Positions 10,948 through 19,058 of a DNA stretch of 36,073 nt are shown piece by piece (the stretch's first letter is position 1; the number at the start of each line of letters is the position of its first letter). The notes below the pieces were generated by a model. The model searched no databases, had not been told where the DNA came from, and saw only the letters and a list, made by a program, of their open reading frames with translations. The translations under genes were made by a program, and so were the position numbers. Source of the DNA: an uncultured Desulfovibrio sp. GTDB taxonomy: Bacteria > Desulfobacterota > Desulfovibrionia > Desulfovibrionales > Desulfovibrionaceae. The DNA lies in NCBI GenBank assembly GCA_900541395.1, contig UQJT01000027.1:1-36073 (forward strand), read 5' to 3'.

Positions 10948-11991
10948 CTAGAAAGAGGGGAGCGCCTGGGGTGAAGTTTCCTGGGGGAGCTCTTGATCCG
11001 GCAAGGGAGTGAAGATCGTCTGCCCTTCGCGTGTGAAACGGGCCACCCGTTCTTTAGTGGAGGGTTGTTGCCACCAGTCCAGCAGCGAATGTACGGCCAG
11101 CGTTCGCAGAGCCGCGGCAGCCGCATCCGTTTCGCCCATATCGCCGGTGGATGGAGGATTAAGCGGCAACAGGCTCCATACGCGGCTCAGGGCGGGTTGC
11201 TTTTCGATCAGGGCACTTAAAGAGGGACCGTGCGCAGCCTGATGAGTCAGCAGGCTGGTGACATCCGTCAGGGTATACGCCCCCAGCGCGTCGGCCAAGG
11301 CCAGCGTGGCCGGGGCATTCTGAGCGCTTTCCACGTAACCGTTCTGCTCGTCGCGCACGTCGCGTCCCGCTTTTTTCCACAAGGCGCGTTCGCGTTTGTG
11401 CGTGGCAGAGGCGTCGCCCCGGCTGACAAAGGGCGCACCCGTGTCGGCAATGATGCATAGAGCTTCCACAATGTCCTTGCCTCGGATTTGGGCCGGGTCC
11501 GCTTCCGGCCCGGCCAATATATAGCCGTCATGTATGATTTCCAGGCGTTGTTCGGCACGTCCCTCGCGGACCAGGATTTTTTCCTTGTCCGGCATGGCCG
11601 TCAACAAGAGATCCCCATCGCCGGACCGGGCCAGGGCTTCGGCACGCCTGTCGTCCACGGCGCGCCATTGGATGACGATGCCGGTTTCCCGGGCCAGAAA
11701 CGGGGCCAGGTGGTCAAGCAGGCCACTGGCCTGTATTTGTAAGGAGCATATGCCCTGCAACACGGTCAGAGACGGTAGAGGCGCATGGTCGACGACGGCG
11801 AGAGATGGTTCGGCGTCATCGAGCGGTGCCTCCGTCGCCGGAGCGTCCGGCAAGCTTTCGTCCGGCAGACTGTCCTCCAGTGTCGAGCTCATAGAGGAAA
11901 TATCGGCGGCGCGGGCGGAGAACGAGGATGAGGCGAACGGGCCCAACGTTAGCGATACGAGGAGGCAACACAGCGATATAAAACGTAGCAC
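10948..11991 (-). CDS. TupA-like periplasmic substrate-binding protein, divergent
   Basis: The 347-residue protein starts at GTG 11991, 7 bases after GGAG. This gives a clear signal peptide: MLRFISLCCLLVSLTLGPFA, then cleavage near SARA-AD (residue 28). A low-complexity acidic/proline linker (about 35-70) follows. The rest aligns by pattern with TupA, the tungstate-binding protein of TupABC: SGLLDHLAPFLARETGI, GDGDLLL, a DGYILAGPEADPAQIRG segment, GAPFVSRGDASATHKRE and LADALGAYTLTDVTSLL. The TTTS oxyanion motif usual in TupA is replaced by ICSLQIQA (81-88), and RGDxSGTH has become RGDASATH, so tungstate binding is doubtful. No permease or ATPase gene is nearby. It lies downstream of the molybdopterin enzyme genes but beyond a terminator. 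Confidence 0.75.
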   Translation of the reverse strand: MLRFISLCCLLVSLTLGPFASSSFSARAADISSMSSTLEDSLPDESLPDAPATEAPLDDAEPSLAVVDHAPLPSLTVLQGICSLQIQASGLLDHLAPFLARETGIVIQWRAVDDRRAEALARSGDGDLLLTAMPDKEKILVREGRAEQRLEIIHDGYILAGPEADPAQIRGKDIVEALCIIADTGAPFVSRGDASATHKRERALWKKAGRDVRDEQNGYVESAQNAPATLALADALGAYTLTDVTSLLTHQAAHGPSLSALIEKQPALSRVWSLLPLNPPSTGDMGETDAAAAALRTLAVHSLLDWWQQPSTKERVARFTREGQTIFTPLPDQELPQETSPQALPSF

Positions 11992-12142
11992 GGCGATACT
12001 CCGAGGCTGATGCGATACGGCGGAAAGAAGCGGGATGCAGCGCAGAGTATCAGGTGGAGGACCGCCGTCAAGTGGTCGGACCGTTTTCAGCCATGTCGGC
12101 GTGAATACGATGTCGAGCTGAAGGTATTGTCCCGCATCCACC

Positions 12143-12182
12143 AAAAAGGTCCGCGTTTTCCTTTTGAGGAAGCGCGGACCTT
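12143..12182 (-). terminator. Intrinsic terminator of the molybdopterin oxidoreductase operon
   Basis: On the minus strand AAGGTCCGCG and CGCGGACCTT form a 10-bp stem, with an inner TTCC/GGAA pairing. The stem runs straight into a T5 tract (12143-12147). It starts 20 bases after the stop of the Fe-S subunit gene, which separates the operon from the TupA-like gene. Confidence 0.9.
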
Positions 12183-12202
12183 GGAGAAAATAAAGTGTGT
12201 GA

Positions 12203-12934
12203 TCAGACGTTGTGGTTGCTCGGATCGTCTTCTTTGTCCGAGGGACGGATCAACTGTCTGACGAATACTCCGCCTATACCCAGCAGGCACAGGCCGCCCA
12301 GCCAGCTTACCGCCGTGGAGGCCACTCCCATGCCTTTGATGGGAGCGGGAATTTCCGCGTTGCGGGGCCAGTCGGTAGGCGTGGTCTGACCGATGTAAAC
12401 CAGAGTGGGCTCCGTATCCACCTGGCTGGCCTTGACGTATACCAAGTTGTCCTTGTTGGCGGCCAGCAGCTTCGATACCTCACTGTCCGGATCGTCGGCG
12501 TCGCCGAACACTCGGGCCTTGGTGGGGCAGATGGAGACACAGGCCGGGGCAAGGCCGCGCTGGCGGCTGGACAGACAGTAGTCGCACTTGTCCACAATGC
12601 CGCCGCGGGTGATGTCCTTGTAACGGGCATCATACGGGCAGGCCGTGATGCAGCAGCCGCAGCCTATGCACTTGCCGGGATCGACATACACCACGCCGTC
12701 GTCGCCCTTGTAAGTGGCGCCGGTGGGGCAGGCATCCACGCATTGGGGCTTGTCGCACTGCATGCAGCCGCCGGGCTGGTAGTGCCAGCCGGACGGGGCG
12801 GCGGGCGCGGATGCGGCTTTCACCCAGTTGCGGTTGTGATTGTAGGGGACGCTGTTGCGCTGCTGGCACGCAATCACGCAAGCCTTGCAGTTCATGCATT
12901 TATTGGCGTCAATGGCCATGATTAACCGAGACAT
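12203..12934 (-). CDS. Four-cluster ferredoxin-like subunit of a molybdopterin oxidoreductase, with C-terminal membrane anchor
   Basis: This 243-residue protein belongs to the DmsB/PhsB/NrfC electron-transfer subunits. It has four cysteine groups for four [4Fe-4S] clusters: CMNCKACVIAC (13-23), CMQCDKPQCVDACP, CIGCGCCITACP and CDYC...PACVSICP. Unlike DmsB it has one membrane segment near the C-terminus (STAVSWLGGLCLLGIGGVFV) before a short charged tail. This would anchor the complex to the membrane. There is no signal peptide; such subunits are usually exported by riding on the Tat signal of the large subunit. GGAGGG precedes the ATG. The gene is 27 bases after the catalytic subunit. No NrfD-like or cytochrome subunit is present, so the electron partner is unknown. 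Confidence 0.9.
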   Translation of the reverse strand: MSRLIMAIDANKCMNCKACVIACQQRNSVPYNHNRNWVKAASAPAAPSGWHYQPGGCMQCDKPQCVDACPTGATYKGDDGVVYVDPGKCIGCGCCITACPYDARYKDITRGGIVDKCDYCLSSRQRGLAPACVSICPTKARVFGDADDPDSEVSKLLAANKDNLVYVKASQVDTEPTLVYIGQTTPTDWPRNAEIPAPIKGMGVASTAVSWLGGLCLLGIGGVFVRQLIRPSDKEDDPSNHNV

Positions 12935-12961
12935 AGGGACCCTCCGGGGCTGGAATGAGCG

Positions 12962-15121
12962 TTACGCTTTGCGCAGACGGCAGCCGCCCCCGTTGAATTG
13001 GGCGGAGATACGGTCCCAGACGTTGGGAACCACACTATTGATAGGCTCGCTGCGGGTCTGTTCGAAGGGGCTGGACGGGATGAAATGCGACGGCGTGAAC
13101 ACGATGCCGGGCATAATGGTGTCGGTCACGTCGGCCCGCCCTTCGATGCTGCCGGTGGGGGTTTCCAGCACGACTTTTTCTCCCTGGGCCACGCCGTACT
13201 GTTTGGCCGTTTCGGGATGGATCGAAATGGTACGCCCGTTGGAGAAGGCCGCCAGCGCTCCGGAATAGTTGGTCAGGGTCTGCTGCCACTGGGTCAGCAC
13301 CTTGCCTTGAGTGAAGGTCAGCGGATACTCGGGGTTCTTGTCCTTGCCGTGGGGGCTGCCCTTGGGATAATCCCAACGGATGGGACCCAGCAAGTTGGAG
13401 CTGAACGGCAGTTTGCCGTCCTCGGTCAGATACACGCCCTTATCGAAAATGGTGCCCAGACGTTCCGGCCCGTTCAGTTCATACACCGGCCATACCACGC
13501 CGTCGGGCGACTTTTCCAACCGCTCGAGGGTCATGCCGGTCCAGGACGGAATGGTCTTGCGGAACAGTTCGTACAATTCGGCCGGGTCTTCCCATTTCGG
13601 GTAGCGATCGGGGAAGAGCTTGCGGCCGAGATCGCGGTAAAACTGCCAGTCGGGCACGCATGCGCCGGGGGCGTCCACGGCCTTGTTGCGCCACACCACC
13701 TGCTTTTCCGCGCCGTAGTGCGATCCCGAGCTTTCAGGAGAGAAGGTGGCGGGGATAAACAGGTCGCAGGCTTCGGTTTCCGGCTCCATGAAGAAGCCGC
13801 GATGCACGATGAATTTGACTTTTTTCAGGGCTTCGCGGACGCCTTTGGTGTCCGGGTAGCGGCGATAGCTTGAATTGAGGAACAGAACGTCGAGCGAGCC
13901 CTTCTTCATCAGGGCGAGCAGACGGCGGAAATTGACGCCTTGTGCCTGGGCCTCGCCGCACATGGCGTCCACGAATTCCTTTTCACCCTCGGGCTTGCCG
14001 CCTTCCATGGTCATGATGCCTCTGCCGGAACCGATCAGGTTGCCCGTGATCCCCTGCAGGGAGATAAGCGCGCGTATGGTCTGAATGCCGTTGGTGTAGC
14101 GCGACAGCGACCCGCCCAACCACAGAATGCTGGGGCTGACTTCCACGGCTTTGCACAGCGTGAGAATCTGCTCCACAGGCAGGCCGGTCAGCTCGGACAC
14201 GCGTTCGGGAGTATAATCCTTGCAGTCGTCGCGCAGTTCGTCAAAGCCGGTGGTGGTACGTTCCACCAGAGCCGGGTCGTAAGCGCCGGTTTCAATGACG
14301 TGTCGGATAAGGCCGAAGGCCAGCGCGCCGTCCGTGCCGGGCCGGGGCATATACTGCTCATTGCTCCAGATGCTGCTGCGGGTTTTGCGGCAGTCGATGT
14401 AAATAATCCTCACGCCCTTGTCCCGGGCCATTTCCAGCCAGCGGGTGTAGGGCGGGTACAGTTCGTTGATATTGGCGCCCCACAGAATGAGGGTATGGGC
14501 GTTGAGCACCTCGTTTACCGTGGTGGTGGAAGTGTTGGCGCCCAGGAACCAGCTCAGGGTATTGGACGCGCTGCTGATGCACACCTCGCCCGCGGGCATG
14601 TTGTTGACACAGCCGATGAGACGCATGGTCATCAGGGCGGCCAACTCGTTTTCGCGACAGTCCCAAAGCGGCATGGTCAGAGCCACATGCTCGTTTATTT
14701 TGGGCCCGTATTCCTTCATGGCCGCCGCCACTTTTTCCGCAACCAAATCCACGGCTTCCGCATAGGAAATTTTTTTCCATTCGCCGTTGACCTTGAGCAT
14801 GGGTTCGGTGAGGCGCGAAGGGCTGCCGATAAGTTCGACAATGGACATGCCCTTGGGACACATGGCGCCGCCGGTCCAGCGGTTGCCCGGATCGCCCACC
14901 AGACTGACCACCCGGCCGTCCTGCACTTGGGCGTGATAAGTACAGCGTACCTGACAGAACGGACAGAACCCCTTCACTTGAGTAATGGGGCCGGTGGGGA
15001 GCAGGTTGGGAGGCGTGCCCATACCCTGGCTTTGCTGCGGGGTGAGCCCGCCGGCCAGCCCGCCGGCTGCTGCGGCGGCTCCGAGCTTGATGAACGAACG
15101 ACGCGAAAGTTTAGTTGCCAT
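12962..15121 (-). CDS. Tat-exported molybdopterin (Mo or W) oxidoreductase, catalytic subunit
   Basis: The 719-residue protein belongs to the DMSO-reductase superfamily. The start at 15121 gives a twin-arginine signal (SRRSFIKLG, residues 6-14) followed by an Ala/Gly-rich core; the frame is open further upstream but without such a start. A [4Fe-4S] site is formed by C53, C56, C60 and C88 (GFCPFCQVRC...AMCPKG). AGEVCISSASNT places a cysteine at residue 181 as the likely metal ligand. A C-terminal molydopterin dinucleotide-binding domain covers about the last 120 residues (GKVLTQWQQTLTNYSGAL, SIHPETAKQYGVAQGEKV). Its pattern is nearest to polysulfide/thiosulfate/arsenate-reductase-like enzymes, but the substrate cannot be assigned. 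It forms a two-gene operon with the Fe-S subunit. A long structured upstream region suggests tight regulation. Confidence 0.93.
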   Translation of the reverse strand: MATKLSRRSFIKLGAAAAAGGLAGGLTPQQSQGMGTPPNLLPTGPITQVKGFCPFCQVRCTYHAQVQDGRVVSLVGDPGNRWTGGAMCPKGMSIVELIGSPSRLTEPMLKVNGEWKKISYAEAVDLVAEKVAAAMKEYGPKINEHVALTMPLWDCRENELAALMTMRLIGCVNNMPAGEVCISSASNTLSWFLGANTSTTTVNEVLNAHTLILWGANINELYPPYTRWLEMARDKGVRIIYIDCRKTRSSIWSNEQYMPRPGTDGALAFGLIRHVIETGAYDPALVERTTTGFDELRDDCKDYTPERVSELTGLPVEQILTLCKAVEVSPSILWLGGSLSRYTNGIQTIRALISLQGITGNLIGSGRGIMTMEGGKPEGEKEFVDAMCGEAQAQGVNFRRLLALMKKGSLDVLFLNSSYRRYPDTKGVREALKKVKFIVHRGFFMEPETEACDLFIPATFSPESSGSHYGAEKQVVWRNKAVDAPGACVPDWQFYRDLGRKLFPDRYPKWEDPAELYELFRKTIPSWTGMTLERLEKSPDGVVWPVYELNGPERLGTIFDKGVYLTEDGKLPFSSNLLGPIRWDYPKGSPHGKDKNPEYPLTFTQGKVLTQWQQTLTNYSGALAAFSNGRTISIHPETAKQYGVAQGEKVVLETPTGSIEGRADVTDTIMPGIVFTPSHFIPSSPFEQTRSEPINSVVPNVWDRISAQFNGGGCRLRKA

Positions 15122-15197
15122 GAGCATACCCTGGAAAAGCTGGGGGTGATGTGGCCGAAAGCGCCGGTTGCGCGAAAAAGACACATCCGGACTGCTT

Positions 15198-15285
15198 GCA
15201 AACGCCGCGAAGCGGAGTTTGCGCCGCCAGCGGCGGCAAAACCGCCGGGCGGAAGACACAAAATCAGACGCCGGTCTGTCTTCCG
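15198..15285 (-). promoter_or_regulatory. Cluster of back-to-back hairpins upstream of the molybdopterin oxidoreductase
   Basis: Four inverted repeats abut: GCAAAC/GTTTGC with an inner CCGC/GCGG (15198-15222); GCCGCC-agc-GGCGGC (15223-15237); CCGCC-g-GGCGG (15242-15252); and CGGAAGAC/GTCTTCCG (15250-15285) enclosing CAGAC/GTCTG. Another, TTTGCGGG/CCCGCAAA, is at 15362-15382. They begin about 77 bases before the start codon. They could be an attenuator, a riboswitch-like leader, or a palindromic repeat element; I cannot tell which. Confidence 0.5.
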
Positions 15286-15488
15286 TTTTTCCCAAGCCGT
15301 TTTCAAGGCAAGGGGAATACCCGGTTACCACCGGATACTCTGTTCGGACAATCAAGACGCGTTTGCGGGGGGTACCCGCAAAACGGCTGTAAACGCGCTT
15401 TATTCGCCGACAGCCGCAACGTCGCGACTTGCTCCTGCTTTTGGGGCTGCCGACGTTATCGGCGGCCTTATCTGATCTCTGTTTTTGT

Positions 15489-15504
15489 TGCAGGAATCAT
15501 GCCT
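15489..15504 (-). promoter_or_regulatory. Candidate sigma54 promoter of the molybdopterin oxidoreductase operon
   Basis: The minus strand reads AGGCATGATTCCTGCA, with GG and GC exactly 10 bases apart as in the -24/-12 consensus TGGCACG-N4-TTGCW. It differs from the consensus at the first T, at the C after GGCA, and at one T of TTGC. Transcription would start near 15478, giving a leader of about 357 bases. A second, poorer match is near 15307-15322. Confidence 0.35.
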
Positions 15505-15575
15505 GATGTCCAGTCCTAAAAAAAGAAGCCAAGGACTGTGAAATATTGAATTATGTTGAAAGGATAGCCTTAATA

Positions 15576-15629
15576 TGCGTGCGAAATTCCGCACAAAGGA
15601 CAGTTTTTGCGTGTGGATTTTCGCACAAA
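15576..15629. promoter_or_regulatory. Pair of similar dyad operator-like sites
   Basis: Two 22-base copies, 15576-15597 and 15608-15629, agree at 18 positions and are 32 bases apart, about three helical turns. The first contains GTGCGAAATTCCGCAC, a 16-bp palindrome with one mismatched pair. The second contains GTGTGGATTTTCGCAC, a weaker dyad. They lie about 100-150 bases before the start point predicted from the sigma54 candidate, the normal range for activator sites. The regulator is unknown. Confidence 0.5.
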
Positions 15630-15709
15630 AAGCGCGCAAGCAGGATAGTTAAATCCCGATTTCAGGGAAAAACGTGTTTACTCACAAGCCTGCCGGATGG
15701 AAGGGGGAG

Positions 15710-16837
15710 TTACTCCTTCGCGTGGGGCAGGGGCGTCAGCGCGGCCAGTCCTGAAGCCATAACCAGGCGACGCGGAGCGGGAGCATACAAGATTTGACTT
15801 TTCAGGCTCTTGGCAGCCAGAGCGGCGCGCAGGGGGGCGAGGTGAAGGAGGTAATTCCGGCAGACCTCGCCGAAAAAGGCGGCATGGGTCGCGTCGTGCC
15901 TGTCCAGCGCGGCCCGCAGCCCATGATAGAGCGCGGCGGCGCTGTTCAGGGCGAAGCTGACGCCTTCGGCCGAGCTCGGGCTGATGAATCCGGCGGCTTC
16001 GCCCAGCAGGCAGGCGTTTTTTTCCGGCAGAACGACGGAGGCCCCAATGGAGAAGGTTGCCTGAGGCCGGGTTATAAGCGTGCCCTCGCGGCGTAGGGGA
16101 GCATCGGGTCGGAAGCCATACGGGCGCAGCATCGCCTTGAGACGGTCAAAGCGGGCGAGCGCCCCCCGGCCTTCAGGCAAGGCCGCTCCGATAAGGTATT
16201 CATCGTCCTTGGGCAGGCCCCAGGCGTAATAATCCGTCAGTTCCGGCGCGAAGACGGCGGCAAAGTGCGGAGCGGCCGCCTCGGCCGGAAATGCCTCCTG
16301 AATCGACACATAGCGTCGCACGGGAAGGGAGGGGAACAGTCGGCGTCGCGTCGGCGAACATGCGCCGTCGGCTCCGGCCAGAAAGCGCCCGGCGAACATG
16401 CGGCCGTCGGCAGTACGCACCATCCAGCCCCGCGCCGTCCGACGCAGAGCGGTGACCGGCGCGCCGCACACGGCCTCCACTCCGGGCAGATTCGCCGCCC
16501 TGGCATACAGCCAGCGGTCGAAGGCCTCGCGCCGGATATTCACATAAAAACGCTGGTACCAGCGTTCTCGCCCCGTGCCGAGATCGATGGCGCGTACGGC
16601 GAACAACTGCGGATCGGCCAGCAGCGCGGCGGGCAGAGCGCCGTGGAGTCGGGCCAGGGCCCGTTGAGCCGCCGGGGCGAGCAAGCCGCCGCAGCTTTTG
16701 CGGCGGTCGCCCGGCCGGAAGGGGCGGTCCAGGGGACGGGCGTCCAGCACAAGAAGCCGAAGTCCCGGCAGGGTGGCAGCCAGGCTTGCCAGGGTCGAAC
16801 CGGCCGGGCCGGCGCCCAACACAATCAGATCATACAC
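15710..16837 (-). CDS. FAD-dependent oxidoreductase, geranylgeranyl-reductase-like
   Basis: The 375-residue flavoprotein opens with the dinucleotide fold YDLIVLGAGPAGS (GAGPAG at 8-13). It then has KSCGGLLAPAAQRAL, the conserved CGG motif of the geranylgeranyl reductase family (C49), and a second FAD contact, LAGADG. The third FAD motif reads LGEAAGFISPSSAEGVSFAL, with E in place of the more common D. Family members reduce prenyl chains of lipids or quinones, or act as monooxygenases; the substrate here is unknown. I chose GTG 16837, which overlaps the end of rdgB by 8 bases and follows GGAG by 7 bases. The frame continues far upstream, but only as the opposite reading of rdgB. The overlap suggests coupled translation with rdgB. 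Confidence 0.85.
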   Translation of the reverse strand: MYDLIVLGAGPAGSTLASLAATLPGLRLLVLDARPLDRPFRPGDRRKSCGGLLAPAAQRALARLHGALPAALLADPQLFAVRAIDLGTGRERWYQRFYVNIRREAFDRWLYARAANLPGVEAVCGAPVTALRRTARGWMVRTADGRMFAGRFLAGADGACSPTRRRLFPSLPVRRYVSIQEAFPAEAAAPHFAAVFAPELTDYYAWGLPKDDEYLIGAALPEGRGALARFDRLKAMLRPYGFRPDAPLRREGTLITRPQATFSIGASVVLPEKNACLLGEAAGFISPSSAEGVSFALNSAAALYHGLRAALDRHDATHAAFFGEVCRNYLLHLAPLRAALAAKSLKSQILYAPAPRRLVMASGLAALTPLPHAKE

Positions 16838-17477
16838 CGCCGGACTCCGCCGGGGGCTCCCGATCCAGAGCGTCGAGCAGTCGGGCCAGCGCCTGCCCCC
16901 GGTGGCTGCGGGCTTTTTTTTCCTCCAGGGCAAGTTCGGCGGCCGTGCGCCCCGAAGCCGGGTCCAGAAACAGCGGATCGTAGCCGAAACCGCCGTCGCC
17001 CCGGGGCTCGGTCGCGATACTTCCTTCCCAGACTCCGTGCGCCACCACGTCCGCTTTCGTCCCGTCCGGGCGGACCAGGGCCATGCAGCAGCGGAATCGG
17101 GCGGTGCGGGGCAGAGCGGGGTCCGCCAGGGCGGCCAGCAACTTGCGGTTGTTGCGGGCGTCGCGGACGGCGCGCGCATCGTCCGGCCGCGCGTCGGGCG
17201 CGTCGTCCGCATAGCGGGCTGAACGCACGCCGGGTTCCCCGCCCAGGGCGTCCACTTCCAGACCGGAATCGTCGGCCAGGGCGGGCAGGCCGGTAAAGGC
17301 CGCGGCGGCCCGGGCCTTGAGCAGGGCGTTTTCCTCAAAGCTGCCGCCGGTTTCCTCCACGTCGGGCATGGCCGGGGGCGGCAGTTGCACGGCGAAGCCG
17401 CGTGCGGCGAGAGGCGCGGCCAGTTCCCGCGCTTTGCCGGGATTTCGGGTAGCCAGGACCAGGGGGAGAAGCGACAT
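16830..17477 (-). CDS. rdgB: XTP/dITP diphosphatase (RdgB/HAM1 family)
   Basis: RdgB removes deaminated purine nucleotides (dITP, XTP) from the pool by hydrolysis to the monophosphate. The 215-residue protein begins with LVLATRNPGKARELA. It shows the EENALLKARAAA helix, LADDSGLEVDALGGEPGVRSARYA with the catalytic aspartate near residue 70, GFGYDPLF, and the closing SHRGQA motif. All are intact and length is normal. ATG 17477 is preceded by AAGGAGGT, a near-perfect but closely placed ribosome site. It is divergent from rimO, with 155 bases between the two starts, and overlaps the following flavoprotein gene. Confidence 0.95.
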   Translation of the reverse strand: MSLLPLVLATRNPGKARELAAPLAARGFAVQLPPPAMPDVEETGGSFEENALLKARAAAAFTGLPALADDSGLEVDALGGEPGVRSARYADDAPDARPDDARAVRDARNNRKLLAALADPALPRTARFRCCMALVRPDGTKADVVAHGVWEGSIATEPRGDGGFGYDPLFLDPASGRTAAELALEEKKARSHRGQALARLLDALDREPPAESGGV

Positions 17478-17632
17478 GAGACCTCCTTGCCGATACCGTC
17501 GTTTCATGGCAAAAAGCTGTACTGTGGGGCGGCCCGAATGGCAAGTTCCCCGTTTTGCCCGCGCTCGTCTTCATTTTTTCATGGACGGTCCTTCCGCGCG
17601 GAGTGCATACTTCAGCCAAAGCGTGGTATCGT

Positions 17633-18916
17633 ATGGTGCGCGTTTATTCCCAAAGTCTCGGCTGCCCGAAGAACCGGGTGGATACGGAACGGCTGCTCGG
17701 TTCCCTCGGGCCCGATATCACGACCGTAGCGGAGCCCGAGGAGGCCGATCTGGTGTTCATCAACACCTGCGCTTTTATCCAACCGGCCGTGGAAGAGTCG
17801 GTCCGGACCGTGGTGCAGATGGTCGCCGATCTCGACGGTCGGAAGGATCGGCCGGTGTTGGCCGTGGGCGGCTGCCTGCCCGGCCGTTACGGTGTGACCG
17901 AACTGTCCCGCGAACTGCCGGAAGTGGATCTATGGCTGCACACGGACGATATCGGCACCTGGCCGCATCGCGTGGCCGCCGCACTGAGGCTCGGGGCTCC
18001 CGCGCCGGGACGCCTGCTCAGCACGGGACCTTCCTACGCATGGCTTAAAATAGGCGAAGGTTGCCGTCATCATTGCTCGTTTTGCACCATTCCTTCCATC
18101 CGGGGCCGTCACCGTTCCGGCCCGGTCGAGGAATTGGAAGACGAGGCGCGCGCCCTGCTGTCCGACGGCGTGCGGGAACTGGTGCTTGTGGCCCAGGATG
18201 TGACGGCCTGGGGTGAGGACAGAGGAAGCGATCTGCGGCCGCTGCTCGACCGACTGTTGCCCCTGCCCGGTTTGGCCCGCCTGCGTCTTATGTATCTGTA
18301 CCCCGCCGGGCTTACCGGCGATCTGCTCGACTACCTGGCCGGGGCCGGGGCGCCCTTTGTTCCTTACTTCGATGTGCCTCTGCAGCACGCCCATCCCGAT
18401 GTGCTCGGCCGCATGGGGCGGCCTTTCGCGGCCGATCCCCAGGCCGTGGTGGACCGCATCCGCGCCCGCTTCCCCGACGCGGCCCTGCGCACCACCATGA
18501 TGGTGGGCTTTCCCGGCGAAACGGAGGAACATTTTCAAACCCTTATGAACTTTGTGGAGCGCAACCGTTTTCATCACCTGGGGGTATTTGCCTATCAGGC
18601 CGAGGAAGGCACTCCCGCCGCGACCATGAGCGATCAGGTGCCGGTTCGCGTCAAGGAGGCCCGTCGCGACGCGTTGATGTCCCTTCAGAACGGCATCAGC
18701 GAGGATATCCTGGCCGGGTACGAGGGGGAACGTCTGTCCGTGCTGGTGGACGCTCCCCATGACGAATGGCCCGGCCTGTATACCGGCCGAGTTTGGTTTC
18801 AGGCTCCCGAAGTGGACGGCATCACCTACGTCAGCGGGCCGGGCTCGGCTCCGGGCGCGCTGGTGGACGCCGACATCGTGGAAACCAGGGATTACGATTT
18901 GGTGGCCCTGGCGTAG
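17633..18916 (+). CDS. rimO: Ribosomal protein S12 methylthiotransferase RimO
   Basis: RimO adds a methylthio group to a conserved aspartate of ribosomal protein S12, using two Fe-S clusters and SAM. The 427-residue protein has an N-terminal domain with three cluster cysteines (C11 in SLGCPKNRVDTE, C46 in INTCAF, C81 in GGCLPGRYG). The radical-SAM motif EGCRHHCSFCTIP supplies C144, C148 and C151. MYLYPAGL and MVGFPGET follow, and a C-terminal TRAM-like domain is last. SLGCPKN and the TRAM form favour RimO over MiaB. The start was placed at ATG 17633 because this gives the family N-terminus. The ribosome site is weak. The lipoprotein gene lies 142 bases downstream. Confidence 0.95.
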   Translation: MVRVYSQSLGCPKNRVDTERLLGSLGPDITTVAEPEEADLVFINTCAFIQPAVEESVRTVVQMVADLDGRKDRPVLAVGGCLPGRYGVTELSRELPEVDLWLHTDDIGTWPHRVAAALRLGAPAPGRLLSTGPSYAWLKIGEGCRHHCSFCTIPSIRGRHRSGPVEELEDEARALLSDGVRELVLVAQDVTAWGEDRGSDLRPLLDRLLPLPGLARLRLMYLYPAGLTGDLLDYLAGAGAPFVPYFDVPLQHAHPDVLGRMGRPFAADPQAVVDRIRARFPDAALRTTMMVGFPGETEEHFQTLMNFVERNRFHHLGVFAYQAEEGTPAATMSDQVPVRVKEARRDALMSLQNGISEDILAGYEGERLSVLVDAPHDEWPGLYTGRVWFQAPEVDGITYVSGPGSAPGALVDADIVETRDYDLVALA

Positions 18917-19058
18917 GGGCCGCCCGGGCGCGGACTTTACAAAGCGCGAAGCGCTCCGGCGGCTGCGGCTGCCTGCGCCCGGCCTCGGAAAATCATACTT
19001 TTTTGTTGCGCTGTGGCTTGAAATGGAAACGATATTCAACAAGATAGAAGGAGACGTC

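Noticed and set aside
15307..15322. Second GG-N10-GC match as the sigma54 promoter
   Set aside because: The -12 part (TTGC) fits well but the -24 part (GGTATT) is poor. The site at 15489 with upstream dyads is the better candidate.
13940..15475. Plus-strand open frame (511 codons) opposite the molybdopterin oxidoreductase
   Set aside because: It is the shadow of the conserved catalytic subunit and has no family pattern or ribosome site.
16838..17338. N-terminal extension of the flavoprotein frame through rdgB
   Set aside because: The extra 167 codons are an alternate-frame reading of rdgB, Pro/Arg-rich and without a domain. The GTG with GGAG at the flavin fold explains the gene.
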